Positions 41,501 to 53,979 are shown, counted from the stretch's first letter. The stretch is 64,000 nucleotides of DNA from Blasia pusilla (GCA_050084515.1 CM114274.1:29822001-29886000), one strand, 5' to 3'. Translations and numbers: made by a program. Notes: a model not told the origin generated them from the sequence alone.

Positions 41501-43387
41501 TTTGTGATGAAAACGAGGTTAGGGTCCGGAGGAAAGAAAGAGAGCCCTATGTTTGGGAGTTCCATTCATGCTGGCCCTAGGTCCGTTCACGTGGCATATC
41601 ACGTCCTTGTGAATAGGGCAAGAACCACTATTGGTTAGGATTTGGATGAGTAATAGAGACATTTTGTTTCGGTGATAGAGTGTTGTTCTAACCATCTGAT
41701 CCATCTCCGATCAGTAGAAATAGAAAACCTCAATAAAAACGGATGATGAAAAATCCATCCGGAGTACAAAAAATGGGGGACCCGAAGAGTGGATTACGTG
41801 AAGGCCTGCCCGAAAAAAGTAAGGGCATCCCCTACCAACTAAACTCACTGATACTTACCAACAAACAACCGGTATCATTACACCTAGAAAAATATGAACC
41901 TGAGAACATTTAGAATTAAATTTTTAGAGTTACATCCCGGTCCGTAACTCTAAACGTAGAGAGGCTGCGCTCCGTTTCTACATTTGTAAGGATTGTCAAA
42001 CATCCTACCTTTGGGGGACGCTTACTAGTTTAGTAACCATGTTAGAATAAACCCGGTTTTGGGGTCGAGCGAGAGATTCCGAGAATCAAAGGCGCAAGGG
42101 GGTCCAACTTCAAGTGTGTCTAATTACTATGCCGCGTTACGGAAAGGGGCGACCTAGTCGATGTTTGCAAACGAGCATGTATGGTCGGATGAGATTACTC
42201 ACATGGCAGACCATGTGGCGCACTGCCGCGTTGTCTCTACATTTAGAGTCACGGACGGCGATCGGAGCCATCCAAAATGCTCACAAGCAGAGTTACGCGG
42301 AGAGGACAAACATGCAGCCCGGGTTATCGAATCGCACGTTGGATCTAGGGACAGGATAGGGACGCGTAGTAGGATGCGGACGTGGCTCCTTCGCGAACGT
42401 CGTTCCATTGCACACCCGAACACGTATGCAGCTCCGCTCAGTTATGAGTCCTATCATTTGAAACGAAACGAAGTCAACGCGGTGCAGGTCCGCAGGACGC
42501 AGTCCGAGCCTCCGAGGCCCCCGCGGTAGACCAATAATAGACATTGCGTTCCTTCACAGCGATATTCCCTTAAAAGGTACGTGATTTATTCCTAGGCCCT
42601 CGGAGATGGAACGAGAGACCAAAGCGCATCGACATTCCGGGGATACATTCGTTTTTAAAACCTCGGTAATTTTATCCGTCGATGCGTGGAATCTAGCGAT
42701 AGAAGATCGTCAGGAATAAAAATCGGACTCGCTTGTGGGCGACGGGGTCGTTAGAAAGGGTGCAGTAGTCGGACTTGTTGTCGGTTCTGTAGCGGACGAC
42801 TAGGTGGAGTAGATAGGGCTATAGTTATTATTTATCGGACAGGTGTTTCCGACTTAATCTCCAAGCAAAAGAATGCGGTGTAGGGGTAGGACCGTAGGTT
42901 TTAGGATTTGACACGGGTCTGGGATGTAGCTCGAGGACAAGGCAATGAAGGCAGGAGCTGTCGAAGAAGAGCTCGAGACTGATTCTGTGGCCGTCCGCAC
43001 TGAGGTGCCGCTTGGTCAAATCCATGGTTTTTCGCCCTGCTATGGGAATGGGGTCGCCTTGGGAGTGCACGGGGGTTTCCATGGACGTAGCGAGAGGTAA
43101 TTCGGGGCGGGAGGCATAAGAGGCGGCGACGCTCTCGGCGTTGGCATTCTCAGAAGAGCGATCCTAAGCGGAAGAACCAGCGTGGGGAGATTGATTGGAT
43201 CTCGGAATTCTTTAGTTTGTTAGACGCCTGTCGATTGAACGTACAGTGCGGGGTGCAGTTCGATTCCGATCCTTAAGGGGCGGTTTCTTCAGTTGGTTTC
43301 ATACTTTCGAGGAATTCGGATCGATCCGGACATACCTTTGGTTTAGTGAAGATCCAAGCAGGGCAGAGCGACGTTGTCTGGAGCAGA
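41501..43387. other. Upstream intergenic region of the PADRE gene
   Basis: No repeat protein is readable. Composition becomes CpG-rich from about 42060 to 43300, unlike the AT-rich transposons on the left. A G-box-type CACGTG lies at 41588-41593. It may hold promoter and 5' UTR of the gene at 43388; no TATA box is evident in the last 300 bp. Confidence 0.4.
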
Positions 43388-44125
43388 ATGGGGCAATCAG
43401 CGTCACAGATAAGTTGTGTATCTGGGGGTCCGAGAGTGCGTGTTATGAATACGACCGGAGTATTCGAGGATTATGACTTCCCTACTATGACCGCAGAAGT
43501 CATGCTGGATCATCCCAACCACTTGGTCGTGCATTGTGTACCTGAAGAGAGGAGCACCCCTCCTCGTAACAAAATTACTATCATGCTTCCCGACCAGGCG
43601 CTGCTACCAGGGCAGCCCTACATGCTGTACCCCATTCCAGATCGACATAAGAAGCTGTTAGCGAAATCCAAGTCCTTCTCCATGTTGCAGGCACAATTGG
43701 ACGGCTCAAATACCAGTAAACCAACGACATTGGAGAAGAGGCACGGAAGAAACAAGGCGCTGAAGTTGATCGTCACCAGATTGCAAATGGCCACATTCGG
43801 ATCGCGTAAATCTACGGTTGAGGAAACCAAGGCTTTGACGCCGATGAAGGAGTTCGAGCCAGTCGAGGAGAAGAAGGTCCGCAGGGCGCCGAGGAGGCGA
43901 CTGGACATGCCTTGTTGGACACCAGATTTGGACAGTATTCCGGAGTCACCTTTCGGTTATCACGACATCCCGCCATCGCCTCTCGGTCTTTACAAGAGTC
44001 CCAATTCTTTCCAACGGTCTTTCTCAGGTGCTTATCCCGGTGCCGCTACCAAGTCTTACCCCGGTGCTACTGCCATCGCCCCTGCCACATCTTTTCGTTC
44101 TACCTCATCCGCTGCCACCTCTTAG
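43388..44125 (+). CDS. PADRE (DUF4228) domain protein
   Basis: 245 residues from ATG at 43388. I chose this ATG over an in-frame one at 43346 because it gives MGQSASQISC, a plant N-myristoylation type start with a nearby Cys, as is usual for this family. Residues 1-90 fit PADRE: GGPRVRVMNTTGVFEDYD, EVMLDHPNHLVVHC, ITIMLPDQALLPGQPYMLYP. The rest is basic and disordered, with KVRRAPRRRLD, a CWTPDLDSIPESPFGY block and an Ala/Ser/Pro tail ending SSAATS. Family members respond to pathogens and abiotic stress; the biochemical role is not known. There is no intron, no stop and no shift, which sets it apart from its surroundings. Probably membrane-attached if acylated. Confidence 0.78.
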   Translation: MGQSASQISCVSGGPRVRVMNTTGVFEDYDFPTMTAEVMLDHPNHLVVHCVPEERSTPPRNKITIMLPDQALLPGQPYMLYPIPDRHKKLLAKSKSFSMLQAQLDGSNTSKPTTLEKRHGRNKALKLIVTRLQMATFGSRKSTVEETKALTPMKEFEPVEEKKVRRAPRRRLDMPCWTPDLDSIPESPFGYHDIPPSPLGLYKSPNSFQRSFSGAYPGAATKSYPGATAIAPATSFRSTSSAATS

Positions 44126-44840
44126 ATACTTGGTGAAGGTAATTCAATCACCAAAGTACCCGACAGCTGCTTGAATTGGCGCTGGATGTCAGTTTCTGGA
44201 ATTTAAATCGCATTGCCGCTCAGTCATAGGACGTACCGTGGAGATATGCATCGCAGATGTGGATTCTACGATAAGGAATCGGAGTTCCGCTTTTCCGCGA
44301 GAAAAACACGCATCATTGAAGTGCCTTCGTACATTGGATAGTGCTGGCGCGATGTCGATTAGGCCGAGCGCTTAAGATACCACATGTGTGGTATGAATTC
44401 TTGTCTCGTCAAAGTCCATCCCATGGCTCATGATGAACCCGGATGTTTGGTGTTACAGAGTGAAGGGTTTGATGTGTACAGACTACGTAGCGGACTCAGA
44501 TGTGGAAAGATTTGGATTCTACTTACCACGAGGCTAGGCTCTCCTGGCACTTCGAAGTTAACTCGTCATCGAGCGGGAGTGCGCGAAGTGACGCAAAGAG
44601 CGGTGGACCTTTTCGTTCATCGTGTGACAACTCAGTTTGACCGGAGGCCTTTCTCACTGAAAATACCACGGGAGTAATCTAGCATCAAATCGAAGAGAGG
44701 AAAACGCCCAGCGAGATTACCAGCCGTCAACCGAAGATTCGTTAAGTTGATGTCATCGGAGGCCTATCGTCCACGAATGGAAGCGCTCCACCTTCTGCCG
44801 ATTGTTTTGCTTCTGCGCGTTTTTTTGCATTGGATCTTCT

Positions 44841-44873
44841 GTTTCAGATATCCGAATCCCGTGTGAGTGTCTG
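44841..44873 (+). repeat. 33-bp direct repeat, copy 1
   Basis: GTTTCAGATATCCGAATCCC followed by GTGTGAGTGTCTG; the partner at 45516-45548 differs at a few positions. A partial third copy (GTTTCAGTATGTGAATCCCA) starts at 44873. Confidence 0.7.
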
Positions 44874-45515
44874 TTTCAGTATGTGAATCCCATTTGTGAC
44901 GGGAAAAGTAGGTTTAACGTGGTGATGGCCACCTTGGCTATTGTCTTGTATACATTGTGTACCAAAGGTTATTGAGTGATCGTATGTCATCATGACTTGT
45001 ATACTATCCGTGGACCGTTATTCAAGGTCACCCTGATTTGTAATCAAATGTCGATTACTTGAATGAGTCAATAAACTTTGCCGATATGATCTCGGCCCGA
45101 AATGGGTAGTGCTTCAGTGCTGAATCAGTAGACCCACCACCCACTTTCCGTCCATCTCCGTCCGAACTTCCGCAGGCCCGCAATTGGCTCCCGTAAGCAT
45201 GTGTCGTAAGCATTCATGAAAGGAGATCTTCTTATTCACGCATCCGTGGCCTCCTGTACTGCCATGTGGAATCCCTGTGCTGTCTTGAGGAATCTTTACC
45301 CGTCCGTCCGAACGTTTCGGGTACACGGTTGGCTCCGGCTCTTCAGGCTCCGACTCTCCGAGAGTCCGAATTGGAGCCATCAGACTGCCGAGGATCTATG
45401 GCCCGGGTTGGAGTCACGGGTTCCTGGCACCCGTACGCCCCTGATCGGCATCGCCATCCCCGATGGAATGGTCCACGGCATCATTTCCCCGGTAACGGCT
45501 CCGCTGAGGGGGTCA

Positions 45516-45548
45516 GTTTCAGATATCTAAATCCCGTGTGAGCGTCTC
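45516..45548 (+). repeat. 33-bp direct repeat, copy 2
   Basis: GTTTCAGATATCTAAATCCC followed by GTGTGAGCGTCTC. See the copy at 44841. Confidence 0.7.
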
Positions 45549-45591
45549 GAGATGCAGGGATGGCATGGCACGTTCGTGTCATTCGCGGGCG

Positions 45592-45633
45592 TTTAGGGTT
45601 TAGGGCTCTCGATTTGAAATTCAAATCGAGAGC
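45592..45633. promoter_or_regulatory. Telo-box pair followed by a perfect 14-bp inverted repeat
   Basis: TTTAGGGTTTAGGG at 45592-45605, two plant telomere units, then arms GCTCTCGATTTGAA and TTCAAATCGAGAGC around one base (45605-45633). Telo-boxes are known in plant promoters, but no gene starts nearby on either strand. Confidence 0.6.
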
Positions 45634-46526
45634 GTTGTGAGGCCATCAGCGACGACACACTAGCAGCACAGAGGTAGGGAGCCAGAGCTGCACTAGAGAG
45701 GAGAGAATTTGCTACGTCTGTGCCATGGGGCCAAAATGTGTGACTTTGAAATGGATTTGACATCATTCATCCATGACGGGGAAGGTGAACGAGTATGCGG
45801 CCCCTGAATTGCTATAGTGGGGAAAATGTCTAGTGCATGGAAGTGGTCGTTGGGACGAACTTATGCTCATCCGTTATAAAACGGGTGTACGCGAGTGGAA
45901 ACTCGATTGAGCTTAGGGAAGAAGCGGTGTGACGAACAACGTCAATATAAAAGTGGCATGTCAACCTGGATAAAACATCAATACTCCGAACTGTGGTTTC
46001 GCAAGTTCTATAAAGCTTGGTCGTAGTTAGAGGTATACCTACGAAATGAACCAACTGTATTCTCACACTATGGTGAGGGCCATAGGCATTGTTGGCTCAA
46101 TTTTATAAGCTGACTGCGGAATTAATGTGGAGTGTTGCGTGAGTAACGACACCAATGAACTTACTCTACGATCTAGACGTGGGTCTGGCCGTAAGCATCA
46201 TATGCACAGGGCGTAGTAGGGTTCTAGATGTGGAAGAAGTTTGAAAATTCTGCGTAGCTGTTTACATGTTGGTACTAAATTGTGCCTTGTAAAGTTACAT
46301 TATGATAATGAACCGTATCTTGAAAACTACACAAGCTGTTAAGACTTGACTGGAGTAACGTGAAAGCGAGAAAGTGTATGAAGGCGTGTGAACCGGTTGC
46401 TATAACAAAGTGAAGTAGCAAGCACCTACATATGGCAATAAAGTAGATCAGAATGTAAACATTAAGTATGTGGACAAGAAGCATGAAAATGTGAGAATGC
46501 CATGGGAATTCGTTTAGTCACAATGT
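45634..46526. other. No gene seen
   Basis: Mixed DNA with only short open frames and no protein marks, between the telo-box and the solo LTR. Confidence 0.5.
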
Positions 46527-47137
46527 TGTCATGCGCATACACATCGCTACAAGATCCACATCGCTTGTCACATCTACACACCACACAACACCCATCTTCC
46601 CAACACACGGGTCCATCCATCTATAAACGAAAAAAACTCACGCATATACATTCAGACCTCACAACAAGAGTAAAAAAGACACACCCGGCCTAAAAATCCA
46701 TTTTTGAATCTACATTGGCATATCGAACCTTGTCCACCCTCCGTTGTGAGGGAATCCGGAGGCTAGCACCCTAGTTCCTACCTTACACATGAGCAACAGA
46801 GGTGCTCCAACGACCCAACATGAGAAAGATGGCTTGGGAAAGCCATCTTCCTTCCTTATATAGGTTTGGGAACAACCAAAAGGCTCTTGCCCCAAAAATA
46901 GCAATCCTCCTAGTAACCTGCGCGCATAGGTTACCAAGGGTAGATGACCTACTCAACAAGTCAACTGGTTGTCAAAGACCGAAACATGAAAGTCATTAGA
47001 AACGACGTTGGTGACACAATAGACCTATCCTCAACCTCATCCAACACCTCGAGACGAAGTTACACTCAAGACAGTCCACTGGCTCTCTTTGTCGTCGCCG
47101 TGATAGATCTCTACCTATCGGCTACTAAGATGTGACA
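46527..47137 (-). repeat. Solo LTR of the methyltransferase-carrying family, reversed
   Basis: On the minus strand it begins TGTCACATCTTAGTAG and ends GCGCATGACA, 611 bp, and matches 18531-19148 throughout, including TATATAAG and AAGATGGCTTTCCCAAGCCATCTT-type palindromic parts. Flanking AATGT (46522-46526) and AATAT (47138-47142) are a one-mismatch TSD. It fixes the true LTR ends and shows that the family has transposed. Confidence 0.85.
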
Positions 47138-47539
47138 AATATCTTAGAAATGATTTCACTAGTGTGTACCTCACTCCAAAGGTTAGCAACACCTTGCTTT
47201 TATATCTCATCCATGACACAGGAAATACTCCTAAATATTTTCTTGAATATACACTCATGGAGATACGTCCATTCAAGCGATAATATAATCAAGATTTCAG
47301 ATTCAGATTTGAACGATATGTTTTCCAAAAGGTTGGTATAAAAAAACTCATTTCATTGATGTAATGGGTGGTACTCTGTGAAGCACACAAGCCTATATGT
47401 TTTGTAAACTGAGTTGCCCACCAAGAAAATTATGTCTAGTGCTTGTGCTGAGCCTCTTGACATTATGGTTGGTCCAGAAATCAATGAAATTCATGTCAGA
47501 TAAGTACTGAGGCCCATGCCAATTGAATGTTGTCGATTG

Positions 47540-49640
47540 TATAGACACTATTGTCGCATTACTGTACAATGTAGTTTTTCTATGGAGGAGGGGAGGAGGG
47601 TTGGAATGTATGTACTACACGCACTGTGACCTATGTATAATAGGGATCTTCAAAGCTACGGGCCTTGCCTTCGTCGATGAAACTAGTCTGTTTAGCAAAA
47701 GACCAAATATTAGTCGTAACATGATTTCATTTAAACCTTCCAGACCGAGAGACTTCGCACATTCGTTTGTGATGTTAAGGGCACCCTGAGGTTCATATTT
47801 AAGAGTAGATTTGAGGATAAGAGATAAAACGATCAATGGATATTTGTAATACACTGCAAGTTCATATGGACCGCCCATAGGAGCAAAATTGCTAAATGAT
47901 AGGGGATAGCATTGTGATGCTCACTGCTGGGCCTATAGTATGCCCACTTTAGAGTTTTTGGGTCGATGTGGGGATGTACCTGATCATGAGTATTTGTAGG
48001 TGAGGGGAATCCCATGTGACAATATGGCGCATGGTCCTTCATGGCAGCAAAAATACACCCATCTTGTCCACATGAATGCATCTGCTAAGTTGTCACATAT
48101 TGGTGAAATTTATCAAATAGAGAAGATTGACTAGAATGATTTCCCAGAGAGGAGTTCACACGAGGTATGTAGCAAGAGATCTTAGATGTGACTCGACTAA
48201 CATCCTTTTTTTGAACCCACAGTTTAATGTGGAAATGCAGACTTCCCCTACCCTGTAACTCATACGTGACCAAGTAGTTGTGGACATTCCCTAGAATGCA
48301 TGGTCCACCTAGAATATAGCGCTAAAGAAAAATTTCAACCTATCATGAAATAAGACAATACACAAATCAAGTGCATCGCGCCATGTAAACAAGGGGCTTA
48401 TCCTTCTGACAACATTCTCAATATCTATAATTTCATCCCATTTTTTATCAGATACCTCATGAGAGGTAAGTGTTAAAAAGGAGTCTAGCGTCCCCGGGTT
48501 TTTTAGCATTGTCTTTAGGTCTTTCAGGTGTCGTGGGTGGTAGTTGGGGCTTCATAGAAGTTGTGCACTTATGTTGTATCTCGATTAGTATGAATAAACC
48601 TCGTGTTCATGAAGGCTTGGGTATCTTCTGATCCAGCTCCCTATTTAAGATGCACGAGTGTGTAGTGGATGCAAGTGCAATAGATTGGCGAAGCTGGTGG
48701 ATGATAAGGAAATATGGCTTATATAATGTGAACACACTGAAAGATTGTCTTATACGATTGCGGAGGTAATCAAAAAATGAAGAATGGCCTGTGAAGTAAC
48801 CTCTGAGATACCGGAACAAAAATGGGAAAATCCTTGTTTCAATAGTGAGCTTTGCATCTGTTGATATACCGTTCTTGTCACTAAGAAATTGCTCCCTAGT
48901 GTGTGTCTGTTCCCTCAAGAATATACTGCCGTTATTGAAAATGTCATAGGATTGTCTTCTTTTTATAGGTTGTGAATATTGAACATCTAGCAAGACATTA
49001 ATCTCTGCGCTGTATGGATCAGCACTCATACTATGAGTTACCTGCTCTTTCTCTTGGGATGCCCTGAGAATTGGCTCAACAGAGGATGAAGGTAAGATGA
49101 CAAACCGACATGTTGGATTTGGTAGCTCAATCAACATGACTTACTGAAAGTAAAGCTGATTGACCCTCAAGTTCACTAGTAAGACATTTCTCACTTTCCG
49201 ATACAAAAATTTAGGGTCTGTTGAAAGTGGATATGTAAGGTTCCACCCAATAAGAGGAAAATCCACGAGAGAGTCAACTTGGAAGAATCCACTATGAAAG
49301 CCATTGTATTTTGTCTCTATTCCTAACGTAGAATCAACTATGGATAGAAATTGTATGTACATCAGATTAACACATAGTATATCACAAATGTAGGCAGGTG
49401 TCATATACACATTGTGGGCAGTACGCTCATGTCCACCTAAAACTGTGCAAAAAAATAAAATTTTCCGGTAGAAGGTATGATGTAACAAGCCATATATCCA
49501 TTACATAGTGTGTATGGCGGGTATGTGGTAGTGGTTTTGATGGTCATCCTCAATTGATATGTATTATAGGATACTACCCCGCAATATCCACAACATTTCG
49601 TCTCCTTAATCAATCCTAAAAAATACACTTGCCAGACTCA
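47540..49640 (-). pseudogene. Helitron Rep (HUH) region, decayed
   Basis: Minus-strand frames in order: 49628-49141 (weak), 49137-48607 with RIFPFLFRYLRGYFTGHSSF, YLRNRIRQSFSVFTL and YFLIIHQLRQS; 48509-48309 with LFTWRDALDLCIVLFHDRLK; 48273-48085 with VTYELQGRGSLHFHIKLWV; 48081-47833 with CGQDGCIF, YCHMGFPSP and ILLLWAVHMNLQCITN; 47878-47615. The HFH in GSLHFHIKLWV is the metal-binding HUH of rolling-circle Rep. The conserved order Helitron-like N, HUH, then CxxGFP and LLLLWxxHxNxQ is clear. Stops separate frames. The helicase part does not follow within 400 bp, where the solo LTR lies. Confidence 0.8.
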
Positions 49641-50825
49641 GAGTAAACATTCAACCTCAGGCCAGGCTGCCTTAGTAGTTTACCTGCATAAGATATCTTG
49701 GACACCGTATCAACTCTGCATTGTCGTAAGCTGATTTTTTCTGGTAGCAATCTTGATATAGTCCTAGAATGTATCCTGGGCTGGGCCTTGTTTCATACAA
49801 TAACTTAGGTGCTCTATACGTTATCAACAATATGTAGTGAAAAAGAAGTTACGTGACACTATAATAGTTTGGTACGGAGTAGGGACAACGTGCTTCCGTA
49901 TACAGAGTGAGGCCACTTTCCTTCATGCAATATTTCTCACGTTAGTGTGTAGAGTTTAGCAGCCTGTGTTCTTGTCGTGTGTTCAAGTATGTGCTTTTAA
50001 TAAAAGCACGAATAAACGTGTAATCTCTGGTATGTGTAGTTGTTATGCTCAGATGTGGCTGTACTGGTTGAAGTGAATAATTTTTTTATAAATGAGCTAT
50101 ATACGGCAACTGGATTAGCTCTGCAATGCCAACCTACAATGTGGTTATCACAGTACTAAAAACAACTGCCATGGTAAGCTGACTACATCTATCTGTCTTA
50201 TATATCTTGGTTGGGATAGATGGGGCTGGTATTAGCTATGGTCTTGGGAGGTTAAAGCATATTTATTGGGTAGCATGGGATGATTCCTTTCATTGGGTAA
50301 CGACCATAACGTGGATGTACATGACACTGGCACACCCCAAGTGGATATCCATGAGTACAAAATATGTTGTTTACAATAGGAAAAGTGTGTGTTTGGATAA
50401 CGGTAGTTCAAGTAGCTGCATGATCACGGGTGTAATTAACAAATAGAGGAATAAGTGGAACCAATATCGTCTATTGTCAATTTGTGGATTATTAATTTTT
50501 TGTTACATGTCTTGGACTCTAGACATGGTTGTAACCATACATATCATCGGCCATAGTCATTGGAGCCTCTAGGATTATATACACCAACACAATAATTGTG
50601 GATGTCCTCGAGTTACAAAAACATTTCACTTATAGTAGGCATATTGTGTTATAGAACAACAACTTAGTTAGGTGCATCATCATTGATCGTGTGAGTAAGA
50701 GCACGTATAAGCCGCACCCGCCCGTTTGCATATGCAAATTTGACGTGTTTTTCACCAGATTTTTGTCATATATTTCCACTGTGAGAATAGCACAATAGTG
50801 CGTGACAGGCTAAGCTTAGTTAAAA
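49641..50825. other. No gene seen
   Basis: AT-rich DNA upstream of the Helitron Rep remnant, with short frames only (for example 50207-50446). No domain marks are seen. Confidence 0.5.
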
Positions 50826-50943
50826 TTGGTGGGTTGAGAATGCCTTGCTATTAAGCAAACATTTGTAGATGCACACACATTGGGTTGGTGGGTTGGGAAT
50901 GCCTTGCTATTAAGCAAGCATTTGTAGAAGCACACACATTGGG
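50826..50943. repeat. 59-bp tandem duplication
   Basis: Unit TTGGTGGGTTGAGAATGCC...CACACACATTGGG at 50826-50884 repeated at 50885-50943 with few changes. Confidence 0.85.
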
Positions 50944-53900
50944 CAGTAGCATGTGCAAGAGATTTAAGAGAGTACCGTAGAAATTATTCAAGCCACTAGG
51001 GAACTTGAAAAGCTATACTCTCGAAGCCCACACTATACCTGTGGTGGTTGCATAATGAAGATGCCTTAGTTAATGTAATGAGTACATGTGGCAAGGCGAA
51101 CCAAAGGGTGTCACAAGAACTTTGAAGTAGACAGTTAGGGTAGCCAAGTTACACAACAACATACTTAAGTGTGAAGAGGAACTGTGAAACAAACAATTAA
51201 GCCAACACTTCCTCACTACAAATAGAAAAGCTTAAAAGTGCACTAAGTAGGGATGTGCTTGCAGGCATTGTGAATAAACCTTGTGCGCATAAAGAGCATC
51301 TGTTTATCTAGTTAAAACCTGCATCCACATCTAGGAATGAATTGGAGAGTTGAAATTCGGCTAGCCAAGTTACGCAATACATACTTAAATGCCATAAGAA
51401 AACATTGAGAAATGATTATAAAACGTAGCAAATGGACAAGGTATGCTTGTACACACGTGATAGATGATTATCCTATTGACTTACCACCTTAGCCATGTGC
51501 ACTACACAAAAGATTTCATGGACAGCTTAGCTCATGCTACAAATTAAAAAAATTCTCGGCTATATATAACACGCTTTGCTTCACCTAACAAGTTTTTACT
51601 AAAAGAGTTAAGAAATTTGTAATTTTCAATTGTATGAAAAACTCTATGCACAACTTGTCGTATATACGGTTATTGTTGTGCAATGTACATACATACAACT
51701 ATTACACTAGACAAACTTTGTGTGGGTTCTGAACATAATGTAAGGGAAACTTGAAACTTGTGTACCTCATATCACTGTTAGTTGAACAACTGCGGACTTC
51801 CCATAGGGATCAACTGGAACTTAGTAGAAATCGAATGAGTAGTGTCGAGTCATACCTACCTCACTCAAGTACCAATTGGGGATATCGATGGCAGGAAGAA
51901 ACTGTGGATTGAAAGGCAAAAAAATTCAGGGTGGTAAGTTGAAAAAAAGTCCAACGAATTCAAGGCAATGTGTTGCAAATGTAAGAGAGGGTAGAGAATC
52001 TCTTTGATCACTCATTCATTGTTCTGGACAATGACCTAATTGCTCTCTTGCAATATATAATTAGTTGACAAGAGCCGTCACAAATCCTCTGCAATGAAGT
52101 GAGGTAGCAGAGAATGAATATCGGAGGCTAAATCAAACATTGGAATTCCCTCACCGCCAAAACCTTACAGGCTGCAAGTCTAATCAACAAAGAACGCATG
52201 GTGCAGAGTGCAACAAACGATCCGAGAGCGAGTAAGCACCACGGGAAAGACGATGACATGGAAAGAAAGGAGATCTTTCCTAAATTGTTCAGAAGGTGTC
52301 GATGCAAGAGGAAAAATTGAACAGGCTCAATCACGTGGCTTGCACCCGGCTGGCTCCAAGTAGGAAATCCAAGAACATCGTGGCAGCAACTCGAGCTGGG
52401 CATACACTTAAAGTGGAAACTATGAGCGAGGAAAGCACATAAAAACTCTTCAAGTTGGTAAGTGCACAAAAAGAATTTTTTTTCTTTCTCCTCCTCTGTC
52501 TACTAATATTGACTCCCCATTTAGACGAGACAATGCAAGAAAAGCTAGAAGGAACAAGACTGGCTTTGCAAATAGTTGGAACCATCAAAAGAGGTAAGGG
52601 GATCGTGGATGTCTTCTTCATGCACCATGGCTTTCACACTTATGGTCTACCGCCCTTACCCACTCTGTATGCTAATGCCCCAACACATCCCCAAGTAGTG
52701 AACCGCGTCGCAGGCCAATCTAATTGCTACAATACTTACACGCATGCCCGAGCATAGTATCGTTGCCTGCCCTCATTCTATTTTTTGAGGCGATGTGTGA
52801 CCACCTGATTTAATTGTGAATTTAAGTAGCTATAGTAGGAGCCGTAACCATGTCGCACCAGAGAGGAATGAATCATGAATGTGTGACAACCTGCCCCAAC
52901 GCTTGGTGCTTTTGAAGCAGATTTAGGCCTTATCGTCTCGGCTTGAAGGTGAGCCCTACCATAGTGCCATCATTCCTTGGAGATGGAAGTGGATTCCACA
53001 CCTCCATCTATTAATTCATAGGCATAAGATGGGTTCAATCGTCCATTGGTTTTTTCTTTACTCATGTAGGGGTACTATGTATTGGATGTCATGCAAAGAA
53101 TTCTCTGATTTGGTTTCCGGTTTTCAAATGAGCAGCCTTGTTAGTTACCGCAAGGCCAAAATGCTTTCCATTTTTCATCGTTGATGCTCCATTTTCTCGC
53201 ATTATTCGTGCATGTGTATTAGGTGCCACATGTGACCATATAACACAGAGACGCGATGCCCGATTTTGAAATCCACGGGCCTATGAGTTCCACGATAGTA
53301 TCTTACCACCAAAATGCTTTCCATTTTGAACATTCCAATCAGGTCAATAATAAACATTTATTCCTATGTAGTTATCATCCACATTGATTCCATAAAGTGA
53401 CCTACACTTGAGGGAGAACTAAGAGACATTTTGACGAGAAGATGTTGCTAAACCCTGACATTTGTCCTAAATGATCAACCAATTTTGATATGTAATATCT
53501 TTATTAGTCTATGTGATTGGGGATCCATCTCCAAACCATGACAAAAAACTCGAAAAAACATATGGTGTATATATGAGGAGATAATCCTCCCTTAATGACA
53601 ATACATCATAGTTTTCGTGGGCGGGCGACCATTGAGATAGCAAGAATGCCTTCAATGTGGGATGGTTGACACTATCGAGGCAAATGTCATTCATTGGAAG
53701 TGGATTAGTTTATAATTTACCCATTCTCTATAGACAAGTGTTGGTTTTGAAGTCATTATTTATCATTGTGTTATTTGTTCATTTATGATTTTTTTCCGGT
53801 GACTTTCTTAGACCCTGCAAAGGAGCTTAAGTTGAGGAGTATTAATCTTGAAACTTGCCTCAATTTTATTTTGAATGAAGGGTAAGTAGTGAATGCATAT

Positions 53901-53979
53901 GGCTTCAAGTGAACCAAATGTATTTTTTTTGGTTGCAAAGCTTTCCAAGGCCACAAAAGCTAGATTAATTAGAGGAAGA
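50944..53979. other. AT-rich region without a supportable gene
   Basis: Three kilobases of low-GC DNA. No retroelement domain and no conserved plant domain can be read on either strand. An apparent signal-peptide frame near 52455 lacks an ATG. Confidence 0.5.

Larger units (their letters stand above)
44126..45591. other. 3' flank of the PADRE gene
   Basis: No second gene is supported. AATAAA at 45070-45075 and TTGTAATCAAATG at about 45038 could be 3'-end signals of a long UTR. A 33-bp direct repeat occurs at 44841 and 45516. Overlapping open frames at 45114-45541 on both strands carry no recognisable domain. Confidence 0.4.

Noticed and set aside
41820-42560. Possible rRNA or organelle insertion because of CpG-rich, slow-looking sequence
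   Set aside because: I could not read any rRNA core helix or organelle gene, so it is treated as gene flank.
42828-43082. 84-codon minus-strand ATG frame (METPVHSQGDPIPI) upstream of PADRE
   Set aside because: No recognisable domain, and it lies in a CpG-rich stretch where long frames are expected by chance. It could be a divergent first exon, but nothing supports that.
45114-45541. Overlapping open frames on both strands near the PADRE 3' flank
   Set aside because: Complementary GC-rich frames without domain, splice support or repeated conservation; likely chance.
52455-52757. 100-residue frame with a signal-peptide-like head (FFFFLLLCLLILTP)
   Set aside because: The frame starts at TTG, not ATG. 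The first ATG lies after the hydrophobic stretch and the start codon merges into GTAAGT. There is no cysteine pattern or neighbour to support a secreted peptide.
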